Assembly (NCBI GenBank): GCA_020746875.1
Contig: JAGTJL010000015.1
Location: 1,116,001-1,180,000 of the forward strand
Direction of reading: 5' to 3'
Length of the DNA stretch: 64,000 nucleotides
Source: Rhexocercosporidium sp. MPI-PUGE-AT-0058
Taxonomy: Eukaryota; Ascomycota; Leotiomycetes; Helotiales
The notes below the pieces were generated by a model. It saw only the letters and a program-made list of their open reading frames with translations. It had not been told where the DNA came from and made no database searches. This document shows, in pieces, positions 34,080 to 46,715 of the stretch (positions are counted from its first letter, which is position 1; each line of letters begins with the position of its first letter). A program made the position numbers and the translations under genes.

Positions 34080-37000
34080 ATGTTCTCGACACTTTCCCGC
34101 GGGAGCTCCAGGGTCAAACAGACATATATCTACTCATCATGCCGATGCAACATCCTCGCACACGCCAATCCCCAGCAGACACATCTGCCAGTTAATGGTG
34201 GTACGAGAGCAGCAGCAGCATCCAGCAGCTTTTCCACCTCCGCAACACAGCTGCAGAACAACAATGGCGAGCCCAAACCCTCCGAGCCAGCGACTGGGGA
34301 TGATTCGAAGCCAGCCTCAGGAAAGACGCCTGGGAAGAGTGACAGACCAAAGAAGAGAGTTCTAGACCCGTTGATGCCTCTTTCGAGATCCATGCCTACG
34401 CTGAGAGCACTAAGGCAATCGCTGCTTTCTGAACCTGTACCACCACTGCGGCGGAAACCATCTGCGAGGTTGAAGCCACCTCCGAAAAGTAAAAGTGCGA
34501 GACCTTCCGCCAAAGAGGACAATGCACAACCGTCAGCAGAATCCTCGATTTCCACGCCAGAAATCGCCCCTCATCAGGAAGCTATAATTGAAGAGAAGAG
34601 TAAAGATGCGAGTGTTGCACCTGCTAAGAAGCGGCCCGGACGAAACGCAAGGCAAAAGTACAGGCTCAATTCGGTGGCCCAGAAGCAGAAACTGGTATCG
34701 AGTCAAGTTGAGGACTCTCAGGCTCCAGACGCAGCCCCCGAGGGCTCATCTGACAAGAAACCGGGGATGCCATCCAATACTAGGACAACGAAAGCGTCAA
34801 GCATCAAAAAGTCCCCTTCACCCAAGTCACTTTCGCGAAGTGTGCTGTCCAGGATAAACGCCGATACTGAAACAAGCACAGAAACAGGGCATAACAGATC
34901 CTGGACCGTAATCGCTGAGGATGGTCGCAAGTTTATCGTGCAGCTCGATGACTCTAGAAAGGCGAAAGACAGTCTCAAAAGTGCTCGTGGTAGGGAAAAG
35001 GTGATTGCAAAGGGGCCAAGTAGTTATAGCTTGAAGGCAAATATGAGGCCGAGTAACGCACCCACCTCCGATTCACCAGCGAAGTCGCAAGCAAGAATAC
35101 AAGCCAAGGAGACAGCTGAGTTCCTTGCCGAGAACCCGACTATATGTGCAAAGCTCAAAGACATGTCACCCTCAGCCCCTTTGAAGTCTTGCGAGGCCGC
35201 CTTAAGGGGTTGCTAGATGGTGACCAGTTGTCAGAATCTGAAAGGTTGAATTCTCTACGCCAGCTGGTACTACTTGGGCTACAGGCTCGAACTACACCCA
35301 GGCCCAAGTCAATCACGAGCTCGAGACCACTTGTCAGGAAATTTGTGTCATCCTTTCCAGGTGATGCGAAAGATTCCGCACGGGGTGTCAACGAGGAAGG
35401 CTCTGGATCTCTTAAAACACGGCCAGGAACTACTGCCCACGAGATCAAATCTGTCGACGCAGACAGTCTAAAACTAGTTCCACTTGATACTGGACCGCTT
35501 CAGGTACCCAAGCTGTCATATGGTCTAGAGAGGGTGCTTTTCAACCCAGGTGTATACCAGCTCCAAGATCCTCGATCGAGAGTATTCAACTTCGATCCAT
35601 ATTTGCAGACAATCATGCCTGTCAGCGAATTTGACTTCAATGCACTGAAGCAGTACGTGACCTCATCTCGGGACAAGAACCTCATCGCAAAAGCCATCGC
35701 AGAGAAGAAGAAGTACACAGGGTCAACTTCCAGCACAACGTCCGCTCTTGCCCATTTCCATTTTCTTCTCTCCCAGTGGCGGGAAATAACGTTTAGCAAC
35801 CTGTCAAAAATGTTTCCCGTTGAGTTCAAGAAATTCACTGCCTTACAGCGTGGCCCTGTTGCCATTTTCTTGCGCTGGAGGGATGGAGCATACGCAATTG
35901 ACGCGGACAAACAATACGATACAGCAAACATCCTAATGAGTCTTGGAAAGTCCATGGAGAAACTCCTCACTCTCTCTACCGAAGATTTCGAGAAGTACAG
36001 AAAGACGAACTCGGACCAGATCACTGAAGAAGAACGCAATGCTTCCGAAGAGTTTCACTACACAGGGATGGGCGATTTTCTTCTGAGATCGCAGCTAGAT
36101 GCTCATGATTCGCGACTGCCTGGGACTGGAATGTTTGATCTCAAGACCAGGGCTGTAATTTCGGTTCGGATGGATACTGAGAGTTACGAGGAGGGCAGAG
36201 GCTATGAGATTCGAGGCCAACATGGCGAATGGGAATCTTTCGAAAGGGAATACTACGATATGATTCGCTCTGCTTTCTTGAAGTACTCTCTGCAGGTCAG
36301 AATGGGCCGTATGGATGGAATTTTTGTTGCTTACCATAACACCGAGAGGATCTTTGGCTTCCAATACATCAGTCTCCCAGAAATGGACTTTGCGCTGCAC
36401 GGAACTACCGATACCACACTTGGGGACCAGGAGTTCAAGTTGAGTTTGGATTTGCTCAATCGCGTTCTGGATCGTGCCACGGCTAAGTATCCAAAACAAT
36501 CGATGCGATTACTCATTGAGACCAGACCTGCGGAAACCCCCTTCACGTACATATTCGCCGAACCTTTTACAGAGGATGCCATTGAGAAGATTCAGAAGAC
36601 GAACAAGGCCAAAATCGAGAAATTTGAGAAGGCAGTTCTGGGCGTTGTCAACAAGGAATACAGTGACGAGGATCAACAAAAAGAATGGGACAAAATCAGA
36701 GCCGAGGTGGAAGAAAGTGTCGGGGAGGATGAGGCTGGCCGGGAGGCTATTGCAGGGGATGATGACTTGGACTCTGACCTGGCCAATGGAAATGAAGACG
36801 GGGACCTAGAAACGGAAGATACAACAGACTCAGATGAACTACCAGAAGACGAGCGGGAGCTGGCCGACATGATCTCGACAACTCGCATGATGGACGACCA
36901 GGAGGGGATCGTCAATGAGGACGCCGAGGAAGATGCTGATGAAACTGACTTGGAGGAGTCTACTACTAATGAAAGCCAAGATGCAGAATCGACTGGCGCC

Positions 37001-37612
37001 GAAGAATCTTTGCTTGAAGCAGATGAGAACCAGCCAGCTGGACCTGACGAGGGCGTTGAAGCTGACTTGGAGAACTCGGATGAAGTCTCCGAAATCGAGC
37101 AGTCTCCGGAGTCTTCCGAAGCCAGCCAGGCAGATGAGAATGGCTCCGAGGACACTCTTAACATCAACCGAGTCCAATCTGGCCCACCCGGGCCACCAAA
37201 GCCCAGGGACATGATGGCCATGACCCTCACTATCCGCAACAAAGTCAACGGCCGATACGTCACGCGTCCCAACGATCTCAGAGAAGAAGATAAGTGGAAG
37301 GTCGAGTACTCTCTCTCCGAGATCCAGGACCCCAACCGCGTCGCCAGGCTCTATGATATGGCCAAGTCGCGCCGCGATCAGGCGATGAACAAACAGGTGG
37401 ATCTGTCCAAGGATACTTTCAATGGCTACTTCTTGCAGAAAATCAAGGATATTACAAGGAAGGGTAGGGAATGGAGGAGGCAGCGCAATGAGGAGGATAA
37501 AACTAGGCCGACCAAGGTGTTGGATGTTAATGATGGGAAGAAGATGGCGAAGAAGGATTATGAATTGTGGACCCAGGAGAAGAGCAAGGGAGATGGCCAG
37601 AGTAAGAATTAG
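34080..37612 (+). CDS. PET127: Pet127-like mitochondrial RNA-processing factor with apparent frameshift
   Basis: Two long frames, 34080..35216 (378 codons, frame 0) and 35144..37612 (frame 2), overlap. Together they make a Pet127-like protein of roughly 1177 aa if one base is restored in the CCC run 35169-35171. Pet127 is a mitochondrial inner-membrane-associated factor affecting RNA 5' processing and stability; the family has been assigned to the PD-(D/E)XK nuclease superfamily. The first frame gives a mitochondrial presequence (MFSTLSRGSSRVKQTY, no acids), then a Ser/Pro/Lys-rich region. The second holds the conserved core: PKLSYGLERVLFNPGVYQLQ, SRVFNFDPYLQTIMPVSEFD, FHFLLSQWREITFSNLS, FLRWRDGAYAIDADKQYDTAN, then FDLKTRAVISVR (the DxK-like step) and GRMDGIFVAYHNTERIFGFQY. 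A long acidic stretch (about 36,720-37,150) precedes a basic C-terminus. A sequencing error, a rare intron or a true null are all possible. Confidence 0.85.
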
Positions 37613-38297
37613 AGATGGGATATGTATACTATAGGGTCAGAAAAGAGGTACCACTGTAAGCATCTGTAACGGGAAATGGGGAGTTGTAATAGATAGAGTT
37701 TGTAACAAAAATGTACAACAAATCATCTCTCTACCCTCTTCCTTTAAGCGAGCGCCGGATGAGTAACTGTGTATGTCTACCTTCCTCACATATTATTTAT
37801 TATATGCGTTTACTTTCTAACGAACTAAAACAATCTGCCAAATCCTAAACCTTTAGGAAATAACTTGAGGGTAGGGTTGAGTTTTAGAAATGAAAATCTG
37901 ACATCTTTTTCTAACCGTAGTTGCAAGGTTGACGGACCATTCTCGGCTCGCATGTCGCCTGAGTTCTCAGCTCAGCAAGGTTAGAATAAAATAGTGAAAG
38001 TTAATAGTAACAAAGATTTTGGCAACAAGGCTTCGGTCAAGTGCCGATCTTTAAGGGTCAAAGGTTTTTTGATTCAGAAACTTTCCTCTCTGTTCGGGCT
38101 CCTTGAATAAAATCAATACCCTCAGTACTATATCTATATGCATTGCTACCTTATAAGTTCAGTGGCTACTCATGAGCACCATGGAATAGTTTGTAGTTGA
38201 TATGGGCGTTACCATTCTCTGTATCTGTTTGAGCTACTGTATTTATACCTCCATCCAAAAAGCGGGGGCCTCAAACATTGAGGGAAGGAGACAGAAA

Positions 38298-38350
38298 CAT
38301 TGAATGAATCATAAATATTGAATGAATCATAAATATTGAGTGAATCAGAA
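38298..38350 (+). repeat. Short tandem repeat, ~18 bp unit
   Basis: The unit ATTGAATGAATCATAAAT occurs twice in direct tandem (38298-38333), followed by a partial third copy (ATTGAGTGAATCA). It is non-coding; no function assigned. Confidence 0.85.
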
Positions 38351-39394
38351 TCCGCCTGGAATGAAGATTACAAAAGGCAGGGGTTTATATTTGGCATATT
38401 TCCAGTGAACCTTTAAAGCATTTTGAGGAAGCGATACAAATTTGGCAAGTATGACGCGCCGGCAATCACACCTTTGGGGCTCCCATTGAGCACAGCCTAT
38501 CATATATGAAGTAGAGCCTCAAAACGGTCTCCAAGAATGGGCGTGTAGTTAAACAGCGAAAGCCATGCATATACGGATAAAAATTTAAAGTCTCAAAACC
38601 GACTTATTTGATGTACATAAAGGAGTCTTAGCTGCCGCTTTTCTGTCAAAGGAAGTCTTTGAGATGACATGGCTAGGAATTCATAGCTATTTCGGTCATA
38701 AAGTTTGATTGTCATTTTTAAACAGCTAAGTACAAGAGTAAGCTTGAAAGCTGCAGGTAAGTTGACAGCAATAAATGAATTAGACAATCGGGGTACGCAG
38801 AGGTCCCGATGCTGTAGCCTGCAGATGATACCACGATTGAAGATTCAAGCCGCTTGCATAAGTTAGACATGGAACATGAACATAGCCTCCCAAACGAATG
38901 GTAGAGATTGCTGAGATACGACCGATGGCTGCAGATATCTCATAAATGATTTATCCCAGGCTATAGGGTGCTACCTGTCCTCAATTTCCGGATATGCCAG
39001 CGTCTTGAATATATACCCTCGTTAGCTAGTACGGTGACTCCTCCCACCTCGTGAAATAGGGGTTTGTCTAACTGTCGGACGTTACTCTCACATGAGTCAC
39101 ATCACTCAATGGACAAACTATTTGGTCAGAGGAAGTACTTCTCCTGGTATCTATGTGTTTACTAAAAAAAAACTTGATGAACAGCCTCAGATAAGTAGCC
39201 ATTTTCGCGGAAGTATGGCTCTCCATTTCAAAGCAGACTCCTAGATCTGTAGAAGCTTGATTTTCAAATTCACTGAAAGGACTGCGATTGAAATCCACAG
39301 TTCTCAAGGCTCTAAGCCTCTCGGTGATTTATATAGTCACCATAAGTGCGATTCTGAGGAATCAGATCCACTGAGCAGCGCAACAGGCGCAATT

Positions 39395-39721
39395 CTATGC
39401 TTCCGATTGTACCCCTCTTGGACAGAAGTGCTGCTTCAAACCCGAGGCTAAAATGGCAAGATAGTCAAGAGGCTCGAGGTCCAGCGCACTCTTGTAACCC
39501 CACTTCCACCCCTTGCGGCTTCTGAGTCCTCTCATTTTGCTTCTAGCCAAATGCCATAGTGTCCAAAAGAATGACAGCCAGATGCAAGATGAGAACAACA
39601 CCCAAGCCGGCAAGTTGGCAAGGAAGTACAAGGGGAATACCTTCTTTGGATCTACAAGGAACGGGGAGTCAAGGTAAACTATTTCAGATTCATCACCCAG
39701 ACTAGCAACTGCTCAAACAGC
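39395..39721 (-). pseudogene. Possible membrane-protein gene fragment
   Basis: An open frame of about 108 codons lacking a clear start (the first Met is internal) reads like protein: ESEIVYLDSPFLVDPKKV, a hydrophobic segment PLYFLANLPAWVLFSSCIWL, then FFWTLWHLARSKMRGLRS and KWGYKSALDLEPLDYL. One or two membrane spans with a basic loop are plausible. A possible acceptor (GAGCAG) precedes it. I could not find matching exons, so it may be an orphan exon or a relic. No family recognised. Confidence 0.3.
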
Positions 39722-40848
39722 ACATATATCCTTACTGAAGAGTCTTTGAGGCAACATGGAATCGAATGCTACGTCAGAGAAACGCTCTTCCGTTCTTCCG
39801 AGTCTCTCATTCGCGAGCATTCGTTTTTACTGTAATACCTTTATCAACTTCTAATTTTCGAGGTTCCTTAGCAGCTAGAATAAGTGAATACCATTCGACC
39901 AAACAAGAAGTACCTCGATTTCAACATACCCACTATGTAACAGCATTTCAGCACCATGAGATGAGAAACCACACACAAGGAGTCGTGGGCTTGAATATAC
40001 ACATGTTCCAAAATGGGATCCCTTCTAAAGATATCCTGCAAGACCTCCCCAGAAACAAAGACACAATGACACCGCCACGAAAGGAGCCTCAGTGGAACTG
40101 TGTAATCCAAGCTTTTGCGACAAATGATTGTTGAAACAGGCATGGTTGTGTCGTGTGATTATTTTCAGAGATTTCCTGGAGACAGCGAGAAAGAGATCGG
40201 CAGTTGATTCTGGAATGGCAATGACAATTAATTTGGAACGGAAGATAAAATAATGAGCACATTGAGAACTGGGGATACTTTCCTCAATCTTCAGCAAGAT
40301 GGATAGATGTGAAATCGTGCTAAAAAGACTTGATTGACTGAAGTGAGTTCTGCTCAAGGTGGAAGATCACATAGAGTCTCTAGAGATACTCTTGGGACAT
40401 TGAGGTACAGTAGTCCCCACTCCTGAAATCAAAAAATCTGGAAAGAAGGGATCTTTGGCTGCCAAGACGCCAGCCAATTCAGGGGCTTATGGCTCATGCT
40501 CATGTCATGTCGTGGAACTAAGATGCACTTCACAACATTCCATTGGGTACTTTCAATTAGTATCATAATATCGCAGTGCAAACAGATAAGATGTTCAACA
40601 ATAGCCAACAGATATGCTCCTAATCGTTTAGTGGCAAAGCTAGAAGTATTTTAGTCGCCCTCTAACCTCGCAACCAGATAGCAAGCTAAACCGTAATACG
40701 CCTTGCACCTTTTGAGCACCGAAAGCTACAAGCCAAGCAAATGGGTATATATCGCGCCAAACATCCTGCCTGCCTGTCCCAAACTCCCTGCCCAAACTGC
40801 GAATCACCAAACAATCACCTGCCCCTATCATACAGCTTCGAAATATCC

Positions 40849-43433
40849 TCAAGAAAGAGAGCTTGAGCCTGGCGCTGCCTTTTGTGCGAAGTATTGGGCT
40901 TGCTGTAGGGTCTCTTGAGCTAGTTCCCTCTTTCCCTGCACCTCATAGCATTGTGCCAACATGCCATCTGCCACGCTTCTCCAAAGAACATTGCCGCTGT
41001 TTGTTGCCTGGGTAGATGCAGCCATAGCACTTTTTTCCGCTTGGTCACCTACGACGTTGGAGAAGAATCGACTGCACATAACATTCAAAGTGATGCATAG
41101 AAATTGAGTGTTTGCTGTTGCCGAGGCGCCACCCAGAGCAGCTCGTAGATAATTCTTGACCACGTACGTCTGGGTGGGAGGGTTTGTTGGGACTGTGGCC
41201 ACCACCAGATTAAATGCTGTCTGCATATCCTTACTAGGATGGCTTTCGCAGAACGGCCTGAGCTTCTCTATCAAAGCAGTATTCATGTTGGCATCCTGTC
41301 GGGCACTGTCTTGCAGGATCCAGAGCGTGTTCAGAGCAGCAAGAAGAGAAATGTCCCGAAGTAGTTGGTCTGCTGATGTCGCTGTTGAGCTTTTGGCTGT
41401 AGGGAGAGCAAATTTTGCTTCTTGGAAGATGCCCAATGCTAGATCAAGATCCCCAATACCTTGATGGTAGACTCCAGTGAGGTACATTGCCAGAATCTCG
41501 AGCGGCCCGGTGAGCATAATGTTGAATATTCGAGTTGTTGCCTTCAAGTCATCAATGTATCGTTTCGTCTCTGACCAGTCTCCTAGTCCAGCTGAGCAGA
41601 ACGCCATATATACGCGGAAATAGCATAATATCTCCCCGCGCCATTGGCGTTGAGAGATCAGATCAGGTAACAGCCCAGGTGACTTCTTAGGAGCTCGTGT
41701 ATCCGCTTAAAAGGCTCAAGTTAACATTATATCGAGTCACGTAGTTTGGGTTCTCACCTTCTAACAGATCCAGGCCAGCTTTCAGGAACTTAAATCCCTT
41801 CTGGTCAGCGGAGTTCTTGTGTAACAGAACCATGCCAGAAAGAAGGTAGCTAGAACATGTTAGCGCAACCGAGTCGAAAGGGCGTCAGCACTAACGTGAT
41901 GGAATAAGTATCCTTTTTGTTCAAGAAACGCATCATGAGGTTGTCACCACCGTCCTCTCCAATGCCTAGTACCATTCTGGTTTCGGAGCTAACGATCTGC
42001 GAGCTCTTTGGTGTTCTCTTGATAGGAATAGTAATGACATCGCTTGTTGTACTCCACTCGGAGTTCTTGAGAGCCTCGTCCATCATGACTTGCATCTTTT
42101 TGAGATCTTCTACCATAGCTTTGGAGTTGCCTTGTCTGATACTACAGGCTACGGTGAGAATGTGCGTGAGACCAATAAGCTGGGGTATTCTGCAACTTGA
42201 TTCTGTTTGGTATCTCCAGGCTGCAGCTATAGAAGATTGGATATTCTCCATAGCCTCCGGGCCCGACCTCCTCATATAAGCGACTGCTTTCATGAGTGAT
42301 GCAGTAAGATGGATAGCGTGATCTCCTTGATGTTCGGCAAGATCAGTGACGGCATTCAGGTTGTTGATTGCCGCGTGGTTCTCAGTTGCAATGCCAGATT
42401 CGAGTGAATGCGAAGCCCTCAGAAGTCGAAAGACGTAGACCCAAGGGTAATGCTGGTACCTAGGATGGTTAGCAGTGACTTTGGACTAGAACAAAAATGG
42501 CTTACGCTTCCGACTCGGAGACATGCCCATCCAAAGCTTTCATGGAAGCCTTTGGATTCTTCTTGGCCATGAACTGTGCAAGGAGGAACTGCATCGCATA
42601 CTTGAGGTCGTAGTAGTGGTTCTGGCATATATCAGCCTTGTTGTAGCTAGAGAGACAAGCTTCCATACCCTTTCGCAGAGGGCAATGCCCTTACTCAACG
42701 CCGTTTCTCCCTCCATGCTGTTGTTAGTCTCTTCATACAGCACGCCTGCATAGCGTAATCGGATGTTTGCTTCTAATCTGGGGGGAAGTCTGACGTTTTT
42801 CAGAGCCGTGTCCAAACATCCCAGTCCGGTAGCCACCAATTTCTCGTATGCATAAACATCGTTATCCGTCATGGAGAACACTACAGAGGGCGCAAGACTG
42901 TGGGCCGACTCAAAGTATTCCTCCGCCAGCGAAATCAGGAGCGTGGCCATGTCATGCATAGGATCAGACGCCGCCGCCATTCTGGGTGGGTTGTTGTACA
43001 CCGGATCTAGGATGCCCCGACCGTTTGAGAGCTCTGGTGTTCTCTGGTATTGATGCTGTATTTGAGGTTGTGCGAGAGGCTGCTGTTGTAGAAGTTGGGC
43101 AGGGGAGATGTATTGTGGAGGTGCAGGTGTAGGAGCAGGATGGTATTGCTGGTGAGGAGGAGGAGCTGGCGCATACGAGGCAATGTTGTTCGTGTAGTTT
43201 GGGTTTATGTACTGCTCCTGCCCGTTCTGCCCATTCTGGTTCCAATACTGTGACTGCCCACCTCCGTGGCTACCTATATGACTGCTCGACGCAGGATACT
43301 GTGGTTGGCGTCCATTTGATGCTCCCTGGTGTGCTCGAGGATCATGTGTTCCATATGGATTGGGAGGACCATGGCCATGGCCATTCCAATAACCATTGCC
43401 ATTACCAGGCGCAGGGCCTCCTTGATATGACAT
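40849..43433 (-). CDS. MAU2: Cohesin loader subunit Mau2/Scc4
   Basis: Five exons: complement(40849..41705, 41758..41849, 41896..42459, 42506..42621, 42669..43433), 797 aa. Mau2 (yeast Scc4, fission yeast Ssl3) binds Scc2 and loads cohesin on chromosomes. The N-terminal ~150 residues are low-complexity, rich in Gly, Asn, Gln, Pro and Tyr. The rest is a TPR-type helical solenoid: LLISLAEEYFESAHSLAP, CLDTALKNVRLPPRLEAN, MEGETALSKGIALCER, HYYDLKYAMQFLLAQFMAKK, YPWVYVFRLLRASHSLESG, VDYVKP-free C-terminal repeats such as KFLKAGLDLLEADTRAPKKS and YQHYPW. TPR-like spacing runs to the end (RELAQETLQQAQYFAQKAAP). Introns of 46-52 nt are canonical. Length and layout match filamentous-fungal Mau2. The start Met at 43433 is the first in a long open stretch. 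Confidence 0.9.
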
Positions 43434-43928
43434 GGCGTCCAGGTCTCTGCTCGGTCTGCGCGGTTCTTCTCACCTCTGCCCGGTGGTGGACGCGACTTGC
43501 CCAGAAGGTTGGCCGCGATGTTCAAGTCCGGATTACATAAGCCGCTCGAAGTCGTTTCGTTTGTTTGGTGGTGCCATCAGGTGCAGGGGCAGGGGCTTCC
43601 TTGTGAAAGAGTGGAGGGGGGGACGCTGGACAGAACGGCTACTTTTTAAGCTTTGCCATACCGAGGCCCAAAACCCAGACTTCTTGGACATACTTTTATT
43701 TATGCTGCTTCCAGTTTCGTGTTCGGGATTTTATTTCTTTATGAATCCTGCTTTTCGCAAGATCTCGAATTTTTCTTGATCTCCTTCGTCCTCTCCCTCC
43801 TTCTCTTTTGCACCTCCTTCTTCATCTCCTTCTGCTTCATTGCATTTTCGGTTCTGGCTGGCGGCTTCAATCCCACAACTTTCTCTCCCTAAATACATCC
43901 CGTTCAGCCTCGTCAGCTCTGTTCGACT
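43434..43928. promoter_or_regulatory. Divergent promoter region MAU2 / hydrolase
   Basis: 495 bp between divergent starts, with CT-rich tracts (43775-43880). Regulatory role inferred from orientation only. Confidence 0.4.
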
Positions 43929-45348
43929 ATGGAGTGGCTTGGACATGCATCAATTTCTTTCACAAATTGTGCAACTCCTTTAGCACTCACCAAAAAAGAT
44001 GGAACATCAACGGATCTGCTCTCTGTGTGTGAAGAATCGACACCACCGTGTCAACTCAATCCTCTGCTCTTCAATGGCCATATTCAAACAATGTGGACGG
44101 CCATAAAGAATGATGGTCCACCCATATTCTACAAGCGCAAGATCTTCGAAAATGAAGACCCGGCTTACCATGGCTCATTTGCCGTTGACTTCGTTGTCCC
44201 ACCAAATATGGAAGTTGACGAGACCCTGCCCATCAGGACAACTTACTTCACGGATGAAACATTTGAGGGTATTGGATCTCTGGACAACCGTCCAATGCTG
44301 GTTGTATTGCACGGCCTTTCAGGAGGATCCTACGAAATCTACTTAAAGCATGTTCTTGCACCACTTGTGGCCGCCGAAGGAGACAGGCAATGGGAAGCTT
44401 GCGTGGTCAACTCTCGAGGCTGTGCAATGCACAAGATCACTAGCAGTATTCTGTACAACGCAAGAGCTACCTGGGATTGCCGGCAAACTGTCAAGTGGTT
44501 GAGGAAGAAATTTCCAAATAGACCACTGTTTGGTGCTGGATTCTCACTGGGAGCTAACATCCTGACAAACGTGAGTTGATATTCAAATGTCACATTTTCA
44601 AATTCTAACACCCCACAGTATATTGGCGAGGAGGGAGCAGCTTGTGAACTGAAGAGCGCTGTCATCTGCTCGAATCCTTGGAACCTCGATGCCGGATCTT
44701 TGGCTCTGCAAAGAACATGGCTTGGAAGAGAAATCTACTCCAAAACAATGGGATCAAATATGAAGAAATTGATCGAACGTCATCATGACATGGCTTCAAC
44801 GAACCCTGCATTGGACTTCGAAAAGATACGAAACGTCAAGTATCTGCACGAATTTGATCGAGAGGTTCAAGGCCCAACTTGGGGTTACCCTACGGAAGGT
44901 GCTTACTACCGTGATGCATCTTCCACTGACTCCTTATTTGCAATCCGGATTCCGCTTTTCGCTATCAATGCGAAAGACGACCCAGTAAGACATACCATTC
45001 TCCCGAGTCGACTCAATCTGACATTCTCAGATCGCAGTTGATGAAGCACTTCCATACGAAGAAGTGAAGCAAACACCCTACGCTATCCTTTGTACCACTT
45101 CCCTTGGTGGTCATCTATCATGGTTCGAGATTGGAGGTCACAGATGGCATGCTCGACCGGTAAGAATCTTACAAGATTAACTAAAGATTTCTTTCGCTAA
45201 TAGGATAAAGGCCGTCAATTTTTTGAACAAGATGGCTTTTGAAATTGATATCGAGAACATCGTTAATTCCGCCAAAGACATGCCCTCAAAAGACCACTTG
45301 AGTCATGCCAGATTCCGCCCAATGAACCGTAAATGGATCAACGAATGA
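43929..45348 (+). CDS. YheT-type alpha/beta hydrolase
   Basis: Four exons: 43929..44570, 44619..44984, 45031..45159, 45211..45348, 424 aa. The protein belongs to the fungal group that includes YheT-like hydrolases and the yeast Eeb1/Eht1 medium-chain alcohol acyltransferases. It could hydrolyse or transfer acyl esters; the exact reaction is not decided. The fold is clear: NPLLFNGHIQTMW near the start, LVVLHGLSGGSYEIYLKHV (oxyanion region), then FGAGFSLGANIL with nucleophile Ser206, NAKDDP with Asp335, and LGGHLSWFE with His364. The last intron (45160-45210) contains TAATAG before the real acceptor ATAAAG; only the latter keeps frame and the conserved C-terminus (VVNFLNKMAFEID). No signal peptide. 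Confidence 0.9.
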
Positions 45349-46058
45349 TTGTGAAAAGGTTGCGAAGAGGCCATGTACAATTTCAATGTAAATGTACTAT
45401 AGACGTTAGAATGTAGATACCATAGAGGGCGATGCAATAGACTTTGTTCGGGAAAACGCCTTCAACCTCCCAAAATCCACGAATTTTTAGTCCTTAAAAT
45501 CAACAACACTACTGTCCCCTTTTTATTTCGATTGATATTTTAGATTCCCTTCCACTTGGTAAATCTCTGGGCCATCTGTTGACAATCGCCATAACCATTC
45601 ATTCAAGAGCTGTAGACTAAAATCAAAAACTACCCCACCAAAACTCAGCCCACCAGCAAGCAAGCAAGCAAACAGCGCAAACACCTCCCCCCTCGCTTTA
45701 TGACGTTACAATAACCACGCTAGGGTAATGAGCTCAAATCCCGCTAACCAAACACCACCCAGCATCCAGATCTCACAAATGTGACCTCAACTATTCTATT
45801 CAGTTCAATTATCTGGAGAAGATAAAAAGAGAGATGCATACATCAGGTGGTCTCCGAAGTGAAGAGGCTAGCGATGCCGCGTGGGAGGGTGGACGGGGGG
45901 CCGTTGCTGGTGCTGCGAAGGTATATTCTCGGATTTTTTTTCTCTCTCTCTGTTATAAATTCCTTTGTTTGGAGCGTTAGAAAAGAGGCGAGAGGAGAGA
46001 AGAAGAGGGGGAGAGGATGGGGAGGGAAAGAAAGAAATAAAAGATTTGAGAGAGGCTG
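45349..46058. other. Intergenic region
   Basis: About 0.7 kb, with a (GCAA)-like stretch GCAAGCAAGCAAGCAAAC at 45656-45672. No gene was supported. Confidence 0.5.
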
Positions 46059-46507
46059 ATGAGATTGCAGTGGGGGTTCTTCGCTGCTATACTAGGCGGT
46101 GCTGGATATACGATATCACCGATTTATAGAGGGTTGACAATTCAGTTTAAAGTGTGAGTTTGTTTCCCTTTTACCTTGTTTCGTTCAGTCTTGGATATGA
46201 GTGAGCGGTTGGCTTATGAGATTTGTTTAGGTTTTTACAGATGTCAGGTAAGCTTCTCTGAAATTACGTACCTCACTTTTCTCTTCTCTTGAGAAAGTGT
46301 ATTGTAAGAAGAGTTTGTAAGGTGTTGGTTAGCTGACATCAAGGCGTTTTAGGCATGATTCTTGGTGCTTGCTTAGAAGCTGACCACAGAGTGAGAGAAT
46401 ACGAAGCGAAAGTACGGATGCAGAAACGTTTACTGAGGGACCGAGCCGTATGGGAGAGTTACGAGAAAGAGTTTGAAGATGAGGCTCCTGCGAAGAAGGC
46501 TAGGTGA
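46059..46507 (+). CDS. Small membrane protein of 88 aa, 17-nt central exon
   Basis: Three exons: 46059..46153, 46231..46247, 46353..46507 (95, 17 and 155 nt). The N-terminus has a hydrophobic stretch (WGFFAAILGGAGYTI) followed by SPIYRGLTIQFKVFLQMSGM, a second hydrophobic stretch, and then a basic, Arg-rich helical tail (EADHRVREYEAKVRMQKRLLRDRAVWESYEKEFED) that ends KKAR. Two short spans with both ends facing the same side are plausible, as in small mitochondrial inner-membrane factors; a distant link to the HIG1/Rcf family is a guess. The start and each splice site are canonical. Family not recognised with certainty. Confidence 0.65.
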
Positions 46508-46715
46508 GATGAGACGGAAGTGGTGGTGCACAAATGTACCGTACGGGACCAGACGAATGTACGAATACCCTGAAGAGGTGTAGCATAGCAATCTCATCAA
46601 TTTGCAAGTATTTTTGGCTCCATTCATACGCCAGCAAGCAAGCCATCCTTCCACATAACTCATAACAGAACATCCCAAACGCCTCCCAATGCCTCCATCC
46701 TCACATCAGCCTACA

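Larger units (their letters stand above)
37613..40848. other. Gene-poor region
   Basis: About 3.2 kb, AT-rich in places. It holds an 18-bp repeat at 38298-38343 (separate entry) and a possible membrane-protein fragment at 39395-39721 (-). Nothing else is supportable. Confidence 0.4.

Noticed and set aside
36673..37335. 220-codon frame antisense to the PET127 acidic region
   Set aside because: Ser-rich translation of a Glu/Asp codon-rich region on the other strand; no independent support.
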